Below, one piece after another: positions 24,279 to 32,908 of a stretch of DNA of 47,153 nucleotides. The notes below the pieces were generated by a model that saw only the letters and a list, made by a program, of their open reading frames with translations, had not been told where the DNA came from and made no database searches. The position numbers and the translations under genes were made by a program. The number at the start of each line of letters is the position of its first letter. Position 1 is the stretch's first letter. Source of the stretch: Mesorhizobium sp. CA14 (GTDB lineage Bacteria; Pseudomonadota; Alphaproteobacteria; Rhizobiales; Rhizobiaceae); assembly GCF_020165195.1 (NCBI RefSeq), contig NZ_JAIUHR010000037.1, positions 1 to 47,153 of the forward strand, in the 5' to 3' direction.

Positions 24279-25066
24279 CCCGCCGCGATTTTTCCGAACG
24301 CGATATCCATATGGCTCTCGACGGCGAACTGCCCGGCGAGGAGCGCATGGCTTATGATGCCTGGCTCGAGGCCAATCCCGAGATGAAGGCGAAGTCCGCG
24401 CGCTATATCGCCGACCGCGCCGCCATGCGCGCCGCTTTCGCGGGCGTGATGGACGAGCCGGTGCCGGCGAGGCTGCGGCAGGTCGTGCTCGGCGACGCGC
24501 CGGTGAAGGCGCCGGCCTGGCGCTCGCGCTGGTGGCTGTCGGCTGCCGCTGCCGCGATGCTCGCTGTCGGTGGGCTCGGCGGCTATGTCGCCGGCATCGA
24601 CAGCATCGCCCGTGGTGGTGGCGACGACCAGCTCGCCGAGCAGGCGATCGCCGCCCATGTCATCTACGCCGCCGAGAAGCGCCATGCGGTCGAAGTCCCG
24701 GCGAGCGACAAGGATCATCTCCAGACCTGGCTGTCCAACCGTGTCGGGCTGAAGCTGGTCGCGCCCGATCTTGCGGCGGAAGGCTTCGATCTCGTCGGCG
24801 GCCGGCTGCTGCCTGCCGGCGGCCAGGGCAAGGCGGCGATGCTGCTTTATGAGGACGCCAAGGGCGAGCGCATCTCGCTCTACGTCACCGCCGAATCGTC
24901 GGAGACATCCAAGGGCACCTACACGGCTGAGACCGGCGGGCCGGAGGCTGTCTACTGGCTGGACAAGGGCTATGCCTGCGCTGTCGTCGGCTCGTTGCCG
25001 CCGGAACGCCTGTCGGACGTCGCAAAAAGCGCTTACGGCCAGCTGCTGGCCGGCATATCGAGCTGA
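24275..25066 (+). CDS. Anti-sigma factor, single-pass membrane protein
   Basis: The 263-aa protein starts inside the sigma factor stop codon (ATGA), the usual pairing for ECF sigma and anti-sigma. The N-terminal cytoplasmic part (DIHMALDGELPGEERMAYDAWLEANPEMKAKS) resembles anti-sigma domains. A single membrane helix lies at ~87-106 (WLSAAAAAMLAVGGLGGYVAG). The C-terminal ~150 residues should be periplasmic and sense the signal. It lacks an obvious HxxxCxxC zinc motif, so it is probably not redox-type zinc dependent. Confidence 0.85.
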   Translation: MTRRDFSERDIHMALDGELPGEERMAYDAWLEANPEMKAKSARYIADRAAMRAAFAGVMDEPVPARLRQVVLGDAPVKAPAWRSRWWLSAAAAAMLAVGGLGGYVAGIDSIARGGGDDQLAEQAIAAHVIYAAEKRHAVEVPASDKDHLQTWLSNRVGLKLVAPDLAAEGFDLVGGRLLPAGGQGKAAMLLYEDAKGERISLYVTAESSETSKGTYTAETGGPEAVYWLDKGYACAVVGSLPPERLSDVAKSAYGQLLAGISS

Positions 25067-25192
25067 ATCGGCTGCGTTTTTCGTCGGCCGGCAGTTCCTT
25101 TGAACGGCAATTCTGTTCAAACGCTTAGCCCTTTGCCGCGGCCGCGGAAACTGTCACAATTCAGCCCTAATCAAGGAGCGATAGCGCTTGAT

Positions 25193-25218
25193 GAATACTG
25201 GCGCTTCGGCCAGTATTC
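25193..25218. promoter_or_regulatory. Perfect hairpin upstream of the GNAT-peptidase gene
   Basis: GAATACTGGC (25193-25202) and GCCAGTATTC (25209-25218) are perfect complements around the 6-nt loop GCTTCG. It lies 55 bases before the GNAT-C39 start codon. No T-tract follows, so an operator or a leader-RNA hairpin is more likely than a terminator. The rest of the 206-base gap contains a weaker 7-bp repeat (TTTGAAC/GTTCAAA, 25099-25121). Confidence 0.6.
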
Positions 25219-25272
25219 GCGACGCATCCACCGGGGCCGTTTCTTAAACAATCGAGGTTCTCCTTAGCCCGC

Positions 25273-26370
25273 ATGCCTGCCGAGATCCGCAAGGCCCGCG
25301 CGTCAGACGTCGATGACCTCGCCGCCATCGAGAAGGCTGTTTTTCCGGGCGACAGGCTCTCGCGCCGTTCCTTCCGCCAGTTCATCGAACGCGACACCGC
25401 CGAGATGCTGGTGGCCGAAAACGAGGGCCGCGTCGCCGGCTATGCGGTGGTGCTGTTTCGCAAAGGCAGCGGCGTCGCGCGGCTTTATTCCATCGCCGTC
25501 GGACCCTTCTTCGGCCGCCTCGGCATCGGCCGGCTTCTGCTGGCGGCCGCCGAGGAAGCGGCCTTCGAGCATGACCGGCTGTTGCTGCGCCTCGAAGTGC
25601 GCGAGGACAATCAGCGCGCCATCCGTATCTACGAAGAGGCCGGCTATCGGAAATTGGGCCGCGAGCCCGACTATTACGAGGATGGCGCGACCGCGCTGCG
25701 CTATGAAAAGACGCTGCGCGGCGACACGCCGACCGCGACCAGGGTGCCGTTCTACCAGCAGACCTGCGAGTTCACCTGCGGCCCTTGCTGCCTGATGATG
25801 GCGATGGCCAATTTCGACAGTGGCTTCGTGCCAGACCCGGTCATGGAGATTCGCCTGTGGCGCGAGGCGACCACGGTCTTCATGATGTCCGGCCCTGGCG
25901 GCTGCGAGCCCTTCGGTCTGGCGGTCGCCGGCTACGAGAGCGGGCTCGGCGCCGAGATATTCGTATCCTTCTACGGTGCCCTGTTCCTGCAGTCGGTGAG
26001 GAGTGAGGAAAAGCGCCGGGTGATGGAGCTCGCCCAGGTCGATTTCCGCCGCCGTGCCGAGCTTTACGGTATCCCGGTCAATTACCGCCCGTTCGGCATC
26101 GGCGACATCCGTGACGCCCTGGCCGGGGGCAAGCTGGTGGTGGTGCTGGTCAGCGGCTTCCTGATGTTCGGCAAGAAGGTGCCGCATTGGGTGCTGGCCA
26201 TCGGCGACGATGGCGACCATATCCTGATCCATGACCCGTGGGTCGAGGATGAGAGGCAGGAAACGATCCTCGACGCCGCGAACATTCCGGTGCCTTACGA
26301 CATCTTCATGAACATGGCGCAGTTCGGTCGCGACGGCCTGCGCGCCGCCATCACTTTGGGAAAACGCTGA
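25273..26370 (+). CDS. GNAT acetyltransferase fused to a C39-like cysteine peptidase
   Basis: This 365-aa two-domain protein has an N-terminal GNAT domain (~1-150, RimI-like; acetyl-CoA loop VGPFFGRLGIGRLL at 76-89) joined to a papain-like C39 peptidase domain (~158-365). The peptidase has the QTCEFTCGPCCLM motif (Cys165, Cys169, Cys172, Cys173; Cys169 fits the catalytic position), His305 in VPHWVLAIG and Asp321 in LIHDPW. The triad looks intact. The RimK-like ATP-grasp gene starts 4 bases after its stop, so the two act together, probably in modifying a peptide or protein. The substrate is unknown. Confidence 0.9.
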   Translation: MPAEIRKARASDVDDLAAIEKAVFPGDRLSRRSFRQFIERDTAEMLVAENEGRVAGYAVVLFRKGSGVARLYSIAVGPFFGRLGIGRLLLAAAEEAAFEHDRLLLRLEVREDNQRAIRIYEEAGYRKLGREPDYYEDGATALRYEKTLRGDTPTATRVPFYQQTCEFTCGPCCLMMAMANFDSGFVPDPVMEIRLWREATTVFMMSGPGGCEPFGLAVAGYESGLGAEIFVSFYGALFLQSVRSEEKRRVMELAQVDFRRRAELYGIPVNYRPFGIGDIRDALAGGKLVVVLVSGFLMFGKKVPHWVLAIGDDGDHILIHDPWVEDERQETILDAANIPVPYDIFMNMAQFGRDGLRAAITLGKR

Positions 26371-26374
26371 GACA

Positions 26375-27838
26375 ATGACCTGGGTTATCCTCACAGGCAG
26401 GCAGAACGACATCGATCAGGTGGCCACACCCCACAAGATCATCACCAACCGCGACTATCTCGCGCATCCGGCGCTGTTCCGCGGCCAGCGGCCGAAGGTG
26501 ATCAACCTGTCGAACAATTACGGCTATCAGAGCCGCGGCTACTATGCCTCGCTGCTGGCCGGCTCGCGCGGCCACAGGGTGATACCGACCGTCGAGACCA
26601 TGATCGACCTTTCGGAGCGCAAGCTCTACGAGCACGCGCTGCCGGAGCTCGAGCTTGCCCTGAACAAATGCCGCAAGGATCTCGGCGGGGCGTTTCCGGC
26701 CAAGGTGGCGATCTTCTTCGGCATCGGTCCGTCGAAGATATGGGACCGTTTCGCCAAGCTGTTGTTCGACTGGTTCCGCGCGCCGGCGCTCGAGGTCCAC
26801 ATCAGGGACAGCGCCGAATGGGCCTCGATCCGCAAGATCGGCTTCCTGCCGCTTGCCCGCATGATGGAGGACGAGGAAGAGTTCTTCCTGCAGTGCCTGG
26901 ACACCTACACAAACCGCGAATGGCGCGACACCAAGGGTCGCACGCCGGCGCGCTATACGTTCGCGACGCTGGTCGATCCGCATGAGGAACTGCCGCCGTC
27001 GGAAATCTCCTCGCTGCGCTACTGGGCGCGGATTGCCGAGAAGATGGGCGTCGAGGTCGAGCCGATCACCAGGAAGGACCTCGCCAAACTCGCCAATTAC
27101 GACGCGCTGTTCATCCGCGAGACCACGTCGATCTCCAACCACACCTACCGCTTCGCGCGCCGCGCCCAGCAGGAAGGCATGCCGGTGATCGACGATCCGC
27201 TGTCGATGATCCGCTGCACCAACAAGGTCTATCTCAACGAGCTGATGACCTACAACAAAGTGCCGGTGCCGCCGACGGTGATGATCGCCGGCACCTCCGA
27301 CTTCGAAGTGGCGGCGCAGACACTGGGCTTTCCGCTGGTGCTGAAGATCCCGGATTCGTCCTTCTCGCGCGGCGTCAAGAAATGCGAGAACATGACGGAG
27401 CTGACCAAGCTCGCGACCGAGTGGCTGGAAGATTCCGACCTGCTGATCGCGCAGAAGTTCATCCCCACCGAATATGACTGGCGCGTCGGCGTGCTCGGCG
27501 GCCAACCGCTGTTTGCCGTGCACTATCTGATGGCGAAGAAGCACTGGCAGATCGTCAATCACAAGGCCAGCGGCAAGCCCGACCAGGGCGGCATCAAGAC
27601 GTTCACGCTGAAGCAGACGCCGCCGCACGTCGTCGAGACGGCGGTGCGGGCGGCAAAATGCATCGGCGACGGGCTCTATGGCGTCGACCTCAAGGAGACC
27701 AAGGACGGGGTTTTCGTCATCGAGGTCAACGACAATCCCAATCTCGACCATGGCTGGGAGGATTCGGGCGAGAAGGACGAGCTCTGGGTGCGGCTGACGC
27801 AGTGGTTCCTGGAGCGCCTGGAGAGACCGGAGAAGTAG
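26375..27838 (+). CDS. RimK-like ATP-grasp ligase with RLAN-type N-terminal domain
   Basis: The 487-aa protein probably joins an amino acid or peptide to a carboxylate using ATP. The N-terminal ~200 residues (TWVILTGRQNDIDQV, PTVETMIDLSERKLYEHAL) match the N-terminal domain found in front of RimK-like ATP-grasps. The ATP-grasp domain covers ~280-480: lid NKVYLNELMTYNKVPVP, PLVLKIPDSSFSRGV, WRVGVLGGQPLFAVHYLMA and the metal site FVIEVNDNPNLDHGWED. It is translated with the GNAT-peptidase gene. No direct substrate evidence exists in the window. Confidence 0.9.
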   Translation: MTWVILTGRQNDIDQVATPHKIITNRDYLAHPALFRGQRPKVINLSNNYGYQSRGYYASLLAGSRGHRVIPTVETMIDLSERKLYEHALPELELALNKCRKDLGGAFPAKVAIFFGIGPSKIWDRFAKLLFDWFRAPALEVHIRDSAEWASIRKIGFLPLARMMEDEEEFFLQCLDTYTNREWRDTKGRTPARYTFATLVDPHEELPPSEISSLRYWARIAEKMGVEVEPITRKDLAKLANYDALFIRETTSISNHTYRFARRAQQEGMPVIDDPLSMIRCTNKVYLNELMTYNKVPVPPTVMIAGTSDFEVAAQTLGFPLVLKIPDSSFSRGVKKCENMTELTKLATEWLEDSDLLIAQKFIPTEYDWRVGVLGGQPLFAVHYLMAKKHWQIVNHKASGKPDQGGIKTFTLKQTPPHVVETAVRAAKCIGDGLYGVDLKETKDGVFVIEVNDNPNLDHGWEDSGEKDELWVRLTQWFLERLERPEK

Positions 27839-27846
27839 CGGCGGGA

Positions 27847-27925
27847 GAAAGAGGAACTGGGGAACTGAGGAAGTGAGCAATTGAAGAATCGAAAAAAGAA
27901 GAATTGAAGAATTGAAAAATGGAGT
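27847..27925. repeat. Purine-rich short-period repeat
   Basis: The stretch downstream of the ATP-grasp gene is dominated by purine words such as GAATTGAAGAATTGAAAAATGG and GAAGAATC, repeated with slight changes, unlike the coding DNA around it. It leads up to the DUF3303 gene. It may be a slippage-prone tract or a degenerate intergenic element; no gene is visible in it. Confidence 0.6.
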
Positions 27926-27962
27926 GTCTGGCGGAACCATCATTCGAACCGAGGGAACAAGA

Positions 27963-28235
27963 ATGCTGTTTTTCGTGATCGAGGACTTCCATGGCGCGGA
28001 CCGCAAGGAAATCTATCGCCGCTTTCGCGATAAGGGCCGGCTGAAGCCGGATGAGCTCGTTGTCCACCACTCCTGGATCGCGGCCGATATGAGCCGCTGC
28101 TTCCTGTTGGTGGAGGCCGATGACGTCACGATCCTGCAACGCTGGGCCATCGAGTGGAACGACCTCGTCGAGTTCGAGATCATTCCAGTGGCGACGAGCA
28201 AGGACATGGTCGCGGCTCTGGCCGGGCACCTTTGA
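27963..28235 (+). CDS. DUF3303-domain protein
   Basis: This 90-aa cytoplasmic protein is of a ferredoxin-like dimeric type. The motif set MLFFVIEDFHG, HHSWIAADMSRCFLLVEADD and RWAIEWNDLVEFEIIPV fits DUF3303. The ATG at 27963 has a GAGGG site 7 bases upstream and is chosen over the in-frame 27912 start. The function is unknown. It stands downstream of the ATP-grasp gene but is separated by 124 bases of repeat, so membership of that operon is uncertain. Confidence 0.8.
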   Translation: MLFFVIEDFHGADRKEIYRRFRDKGRLKPDELVVHHSWIAADMSRCFLLVEADDVTILQRWAIEWNDLVEFEIIPVATSKDMVAALAGHL

Positions 28236-28256
28236 AAGTGGATTTCGGTCTCCCCG

Positions 28257-28649
28257 TCAAACGACCGCTATCGCGTCGACCTCGATCAGGTAGCCTGGGG
28301 ACATCATCGCTACGCCAACAATCACATTCGCTGGCTTGTGATCTCCAAAAAGCGAAATCTGCGCGTCTTCGATGATCGGAACGTGCTCATCGCGGTTGTA
28401 GTCGACAACGTAGACCGTGATCTTGCAGACTTGGTCGGGTCGTGCACCCGCCGCGCCGAGCGCTCGGCCGAGATTGCCGAACGCCAGGCGCGCTTGCGCC
28501 GCAAAATCGCCATGCCCGACGAGCTTGCCGTGTATGTCCTCGGGCTGCTGACCCGAGATGAACACCAGCTTGGATCCCGTTGCGACGACAACCTGCGTGT
28601 ACATCTCCGGAACCGGCAGATCAGCTGGATTGATGAGTTCGAGCGACAT
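28257..28649 (-). CDS. RidA-family protein lacking the usual catalytic arginine
   Basis: The 130-aa protein has the RidA/YjgF fold: FISGQQPED, AQARLAFGNLGRALGAAGA, VCKITVYVVDYNRD and LIEVDAIAVV. In active imine deaminases the loop PARSC carries an Arg; here the aligned segment is KPANVIV, with Asn108 in that place. The other residues of the family are kept. It may bind a ligand or act on another substrate instead of being an enamine/imine deaminase. It converges on the DUF3303 gene. Confidence 0.85.
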   Translation of the reverse strand: MSLELINPADLPVPEMYTQVVVATGSKLVFISGQQPEDIHGKLVGHGDFAAQARLAFGNLGRALGAAGARPDQVCKITVYVVDYNRDEHVPIIEDAQISLFGDHKPANVIVGVAMMSPGYLIEVDAIAVV

Positions 28650-28713
28650 TGAAAAATCTCCTACTTCGTTCGGCTGAAAAGCGAGGCGGGCGACGACGGA
28701 AATGGGTGCTCCG

Positions 28714-29661
28714 TCACCGTAATTCCCTAAACGAGTTCTCGGATGATTGGGTACCGAGCGCTGGTGATTTGACCGCGCGCATACATTCCCCGATCAGCCA
28801 TTTCCGGAACGCGGCCACGACGTCGCGCCTTGCGCTGCGTTCGGGGATCGTCAGGCAGTAGGGCTGGCGCAGTTCCAAGGGTTGCGCGGCGACCCGCACC
28901 AGCTTGCCATCCTCCAGCGCCTGGGCGCAATAGATGCCCTGCGCCAGGGCCACGCCTAGCCCTGAAATGGCAAGGTCGAGTGCTGCTCGCGACGAGTTCG
29001 CGGAGAGACCGCGTTGTGCCGCACGGCCCGGCTCGCTTCCCGCCGCTTCGAACCAGTTGCGCCAGGACGGAAAGGACGCGCCGGTCGGTCCCCAGTCGGT
29101 ATGGATCAGCGGCAGGCCGGCAAGGCGTTCGGATCCGGTCGCCCCGCCCAGCGTCGGCGCGCAGACGGGATAGACGGCGTCCTTGACGATCTCCTCCGTC
29201 GGATGCTCGCGGTAGTGCGGACCGTAGGTGAGGCGGATGTCGATCAATTCATGATCGAACGGCACCGGATCGTCATCGCCTCTGAGCGATATGTCGGCGG
29301 CGCCATGCCCGGCGACAAAGCCGGCGAGCCGCTCCGAAAGCCAGCCCATCGCCATAGAAGGCGGCACCGAAACGACGAGCTTCGGCCGAAACGCATCGCC
29401 GCCGACATCGCGCGCGACACTGCCGATTTCCCGGAAGGCCATGCTGAGCCTCGGCAGCATCTCCACCCCGGCCTCGGTCAGCACGGCCCGCCGGTTGACC
29501 CGGTGGAACAGCTTGCGTCCCATCTGCTCCTCGACGGTGCGGATAAGCTGGCTGACGGCCGCGGCCGAAATCGACAACTCCTCCGCCGCGGCCGCAAAGC
29601 TGCCCGTCCGCGCCGCCGCTTCGAAGGCCTGAAGTCCGCGCAAGGAGGGAAGGGCGACCAT
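28714..29661 (-). CDS. LysR-family transcriptional regulator (GcvA-like)
   Basis: This 315-aa regulator has an N-terminal winged HTH (SLRGLQAFEAAARTGSFAAAAEELSISAAAVSQLIRTVEEQMGRKLFHRVNRRAVLTEAG) of the GcvA/AmpR group and a C-terminal effector-binding domain with a type-2 periplasmic-protein fold. It starts at ATG 29661, with AGGGA and AGGAGG motifs nearby. It diverges from a desaturase gene, and a T-N11-A LysR box lies between the starts, so it probably controls that gene and itself. Confidence 0.92.
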   Translation of the reverse strand: MVALPSLRGLQAFEAAARTGSFAAAAEELSISAAAVSQLIRTVEEQMGRKLFHRVNRRAVLTEAGVEMLPRLSMAFREIGSVARDVGGDAFRPKLVVSVPPSMAMGWLSERLAGFVAGHGAADISLRGDDDPVPFDHELIDIRLTYGPHYREHPTEEIVKDAVYPVCAPTLGGATGSERLAGLPLIHTDWGPTGASFPSWRNWFEAAGSEPGRAAQRGLSANSSRAALDLAISGLGVALAQGIYCAQALEDGKLVRVAAQPLELRQPYCLTIPERSARRDVVAAFRKWLIGECMRAVKSPALGTQSSENSFRELR

Positions 29662-29674
29662 GGCAATCCAAAAA

Positions 29675-29693
29675 AGATAAGGTGAGCTTATCT
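29675..29693. promoter_or_regulatory. LysR-type operator
   Basis: AGATAAG-GTGAG-CTTATCT is a perfect 7-bp dyad whose inner part is a T-N11-A motif (T at 29678, A at 29690), the signature of LysR-family sites. It lies 14 bases from the LysR start and 55 bases before the desaturase start. Confidence 0.72.
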
Positions 29694-29747
29694 ATTTCGC
29701 AGAAATCCTCGTTTTTCGAAAGGTTTCTTTTTGGGTATCGTAGCCTC

Positions 29748-30665
29748 ATGAACGCAATCGACCACGACGCAGCCGTCGACCATCGCTCCGTGATAGCCTC
29801 GCTAACGAATGAGGAGCGCAGCCGGCTGACCGGCAAATCGGATGGGCCGGGCCTTGTCCAGTTCGCGCTCCATCTCGGCGCGATCGTCGTCCTTGGCGCG
29901 CTGATCGCGGCCAAGGTACCGTTCTGGCCGGTCCTCATGCTGCCGCACGGCATTCTGATCGTCTTCCTGTTCACGCTGCTGCATGAAACGGTGCACAGGA
30001 CGGCGTTCGAAACGCAGTGGTTGAACGATACCGTCGCGCGCTTCTGCAGCCTGGCGATCGCGCTGCCGGCCGACTGGTTCCGCTATTTCCATTTCGCCCA
30101 TCACCGCTTCACCCAGGATCCCGAAAACGATCCGGAGCTGGCTTTCCCGAAGCCCGAGACGGTGCGGCAATACATCGTCCACGTCTCCGGCCTGCCGGTG
30201 TGGTGGGGGCATTTCAAGACGCTCTACACCAATGCGATGGGGCGCTGCCGCGACAGCTATGTGCCGCCCAAAGGGCTGCCGAAAGTGAAAGCCGAGGCGC
30301 GGGCGATGATCGCCTTCTATGTCGTCCTGCTGGCGCTGGCGGTCTGGTTCAAGGCGTCGGTGCTGCTCTATGTCTGGATCGTGCCGGCGCTGCTCGGCCA
30401 GCCGTTCCTGAGGCTTTATCTGCTGGCCGAGCACGGCCGCTGTCCCTTCGTCGCCAACATGTTGGAAAACACCAGGACCACTCTGACAAACTGGTTCGTG
30501 CGCAAGCTCGCCTGGAACATGCCCTACCATGCCGAGCACCACGCCTATCCCGGCGTGCCGTTCCACCAACTGCCTGAATTTCATCGGCTGATCGAGCCGC
30601 ACCTCAAAGTGGTCGAACCCGGCTATGTCAGCTTCCACGCGAAATATGTCGGGACGCTGCGCTAA
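29748..30665 (+). CDS. Fatty acid desaturase-family membrane di-iron protein
   Basis: The 305-aa protein carries the three histidine boxes of membrane desaturases/hydroxylases: HETVH, HFAHHRF and HAEHH, between four or so hydrophobic segments. The family introduces double bonds or hydroxyls into acyl chains or related lipids; the substrate is not determined here. ATG 29748 is preferred over the 22-residue extension from 29682, which covers the LysR box. It is transcribed away from the LysR gene. Confidence 0.9.
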   Translation: MNAIDHDAAVDHRSVIASLTNEERSRLTGKSDGPGLVQFALHLGAIVVLGALIAAKVPFWPVLMLPHGILIVFLFTLLHETVHRTAFETQWLNDTVARFCSLAIALPADWFRYFHFAHHRFTQDPENDPELAFPKPETVRQYIVHVSGLPVWWGHFKTLYTNAMGRCRDSYVPPKGLPKVKAEARAMIAFYVVLLALAVWFKASVLLYVWIVPALLGQPFLRLYLLAEHGRCPFVANMLENTRTTLTNWFVRKLAWNMPYHAEHHAYPGVPFHQLPEFHRLIEPHLKVVEPGYVSFHAKYVGTLR

Positions 30666-30696
30666 GGCGACCGACGCGGGAGAGAGTCAGCGGATA

Positions 30697-32844
30697 TCAG
30701 CCTGATTGGCGCAGCAGCGCCTGCGAGCGCAGCAGCCGGCTGATGTCGGCCGCCTTGGTCGGCACGCCGATCAGAAAACCTTGCGCTTCGCCGCAACCGG
30801 CTTTGCGAAGCATGTCGAGTTGCGCTTCGGTCTCCACGCCCTCGGCGGTAACGATGATGCCGAGCTCCGCGCCGAGCCCGATCACCGTGCGTACAATCGC
30901 CGCCGTGTCGCGCTTGTCGAGGTCGCGGATGAAGGAGCGGTCGATCTTGATCTTGTCGACGGGGAAGCGCCGGAGATAGCCGAGCGAGGAATAGCCGGTG
31001 CCGAAATCATCGAGCGCGATGCGCACGCCGAGGCCGCGCAACTGGCTCAGCGTCTTCAGCACCGCGTCGCTTTCGTCCATCATCACCGTTTCAGTGATTT
31101 CGAGCTCCAGGCGGTGGGCCGGCAGGCCGGAAAAGGCAAGCGCCGAGATCACGCTGCGGGCGAAGCCGCCGCTCTTGATCTGCGCCGCCGAGACATTGAC
31201 GGCCATGCGCATGTCCCGCGGCCAATTGGCGGCAACGTTGCACGCTTTGCGCAGCGCCCAGTCGCCGAGCTGCACGATCAATCCGGTCTCCTCGGCGGCG
31301 GCGATGAAGTTTTCCGGCGATACCAGGCCGCGCGACGGCGAGCGCCAGCGCATCAGGGCTTCCGCGCCGACGATTCTGCCGGAGCCGATATCGAGGATGG
31401 GCTGGAAATCCAGCTCGAATTCCCGCTTGGAGAGTGCTGCTTCGAGATCGGCCTCGAGCGCCCGGCGCTCCCGCATCAGCGCATCCATGCCCGGCTCGAA
31501 GAAGCGATAAACGTTGCGCCCTTCGCTCTTGCCCCGGTAGAGCGCCATGTCGGCGTTGGTGAGCAGCGTGTCGGCGTCGTGTCCGTCGCCGGGATAGAGC
31601 GCGATGCCGAGGCTCACGCCCACATGCATTTCGCGCCCCTTGTCGCGATAGGGCTTGCCGACGATCTCGACGATGCGCTTGGCGAGCTTTTCGGCGTCGG
31701 CAGCGTTCTTGATGCCCGACTGGATGATGGCGAACTCGTCGCCGCCGAAGCGCGCCACCACATCCTTGCTGCTGCGCACGGCGTGCTGCAGCCGCTTGGC
31801 GACGCATTTCAGCAGCCAGTCTCCGGCCGGGTGGCCGAATGTGTCGTTGACGGCCTTGAAGCGGTCGAGGTCGAGCGAGAGGATCGCCAGCGGCTTGGCC
31901 TTGGCCTTGGCCTCGCCGAGCGCCTGATCCAGCTTTTCGCGAAACATTGAGCGGTTGGGCAGGTTCGTCAACGTGTCGTGATGCGCAAGATGCATCATGC
32001 GCTCTTCGGCGCGCCGGCGCTCTGTAACATCCTCGAACGTCGCCACCCAGCCGCCGCCCCGCATCGTCTGGCGCACGACCAGGACCGTCCTGCCGTCGGT
32101 AAGCTGGCGATACGTCGAATGCATTTTTGTCGCCTTCAGGCTGGCCTCCGCCTTGGCGACCTCGCTGTCGACGTCAAGCTCGGTGTAGATGTCAAGTTCC
32201 AGCAGTCGCTCGAGCGCATCGCGATGGGTGGTCCCGAGCGGGAAATCCGCTGCGGTGATGTTAAAGAGCTCCAGAAAACGCTTGTTGCGCACGATCATCC
32301 TGCCGTTGGCGTTGTACATCAGCAGGCCTTGCGACATGTTGGCCAAAGCAGCGTCGAAGCGGCGGTATTGCTCTTTCAACTCGGCTTCGGCCCGCCGCTG
32401 CTCCGTCACATCCTCGTAGATTGACACCCAGCCGCCAACGGCGATCGGCCGGTGCGAAATGACGATGATGCGTCCGTCCGACAGAATTTCCTCGTAGGTC
32501 GAAGACTTGGCGCCGTCGATGTAAGGCTTGCGGATGGCATAAAGCTCGCCGGCGCTCTGCGCGGCGATACCGATATCGACGCTGTGCTGCAGGATGTCGA
32601 AGAAGCGTATGCCGGGCTTCACCACTTTGGCGTCCAGGCGGAAGATGTCGATGTAGTTGTGGTTGCAGATGATCATCCGCTCATCGGCGTCGAACATGCA
32701 CAGACCATGTGACATGTTCTCGACGGCCGCCGCGAAGCGCTCGTTCTGGGCGCGAAGTTCTTCGGCTATTCGTCGGACCGGGCCAGTACTGGCCGCTCTT
32801 CGCTTGCCGGCGACAGAACCAGTCTTGACATGAGCGCCAGGCAT
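30697..32844 (-). CDS. PAS-PAS-GGDEF-EAL cyclic-di-GMP signalling protein
   Basis: This 715-aa protein has two PAS domains (each with a MSHGLCMFDADERMI / MSQGLLMYNANGRMI core), then GGDEF (ARFGGDEFAII) and EAL (GAEALMRW) domains. Both catalytic signatures are intact, so both diguanylate cyclase and phosphodiesterase activities are possible. The residue needed at the start of the inhibitory RxxD site is not in register. No signal peptide or membrane helix is seen, so it is soluble. ATG 32844 has an AAGG site; GTG 32850 is an alternative. Confidence 0.92.
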   Translation of the reverse strand: MPGAHVKTGSVAGKRRAASTGPVRRIAEELRAQNERFAAAVENMSHGLCMFDADERMIICNHNYIDIFRLDAKVVKPGIRFFDILQHSVDIGIAAQSAGELYAIRKPYIDGAKSSTYEEILSDGRIIVISHRPIAVGGWVSIYEDVTEQRRAEAELKEQYRRFDAALANMSQGLLMYNANGRMIVRNKRFLELFNITAADFPLGTTHRDALERLLELDIYTELDVDSEVAKAEASLKATKMHSTYRQLTDGRTVLVVRQTMRGGGWVATFEDVTERRRAEERMMHLAHHDTLTNLPNRSMFREKLDQALGEAKAKAKPLAILSLDLDRFKAVNDTFGHPAGDWLLKCVAKRLQHAVRSSKDVVARFGGDEFAIIQSGIKNAADAEKLAKRIVEIVGKPYRDKGREMHVGVSLGIALYPGDGHDADTLLTNADMALYRGKSEGRNVYRFFEPGMDALMRERRALEADLEAALSKREFELDFQPILDIGSGRIVGAEALMRWRSPSRGLVSPENFIAAAEETGLIVQLGDWALRKACNVAANWPRDMRMAVNVSAAQIKSGGFARSVISALAFSGLPAHRLELEITETVMMDESDAVLKTLSQLRGLGVRIALDDFGTGYSSLGYLRRFPVDKIKIDRSFIRDLDKRDTAAIVRTVIGLGAELGIIVTAEGVETEAQLDMLRKAGCGEAQGFLIGVPTKAADISRLLRSQALLRQSG

Positions 32845-32908
32845 GAGCACGCCTTCGGACCGTGACCGAACGCAATACTGTCCTGCTCGCCGGTTAATTT
32901 AGCGTTCT

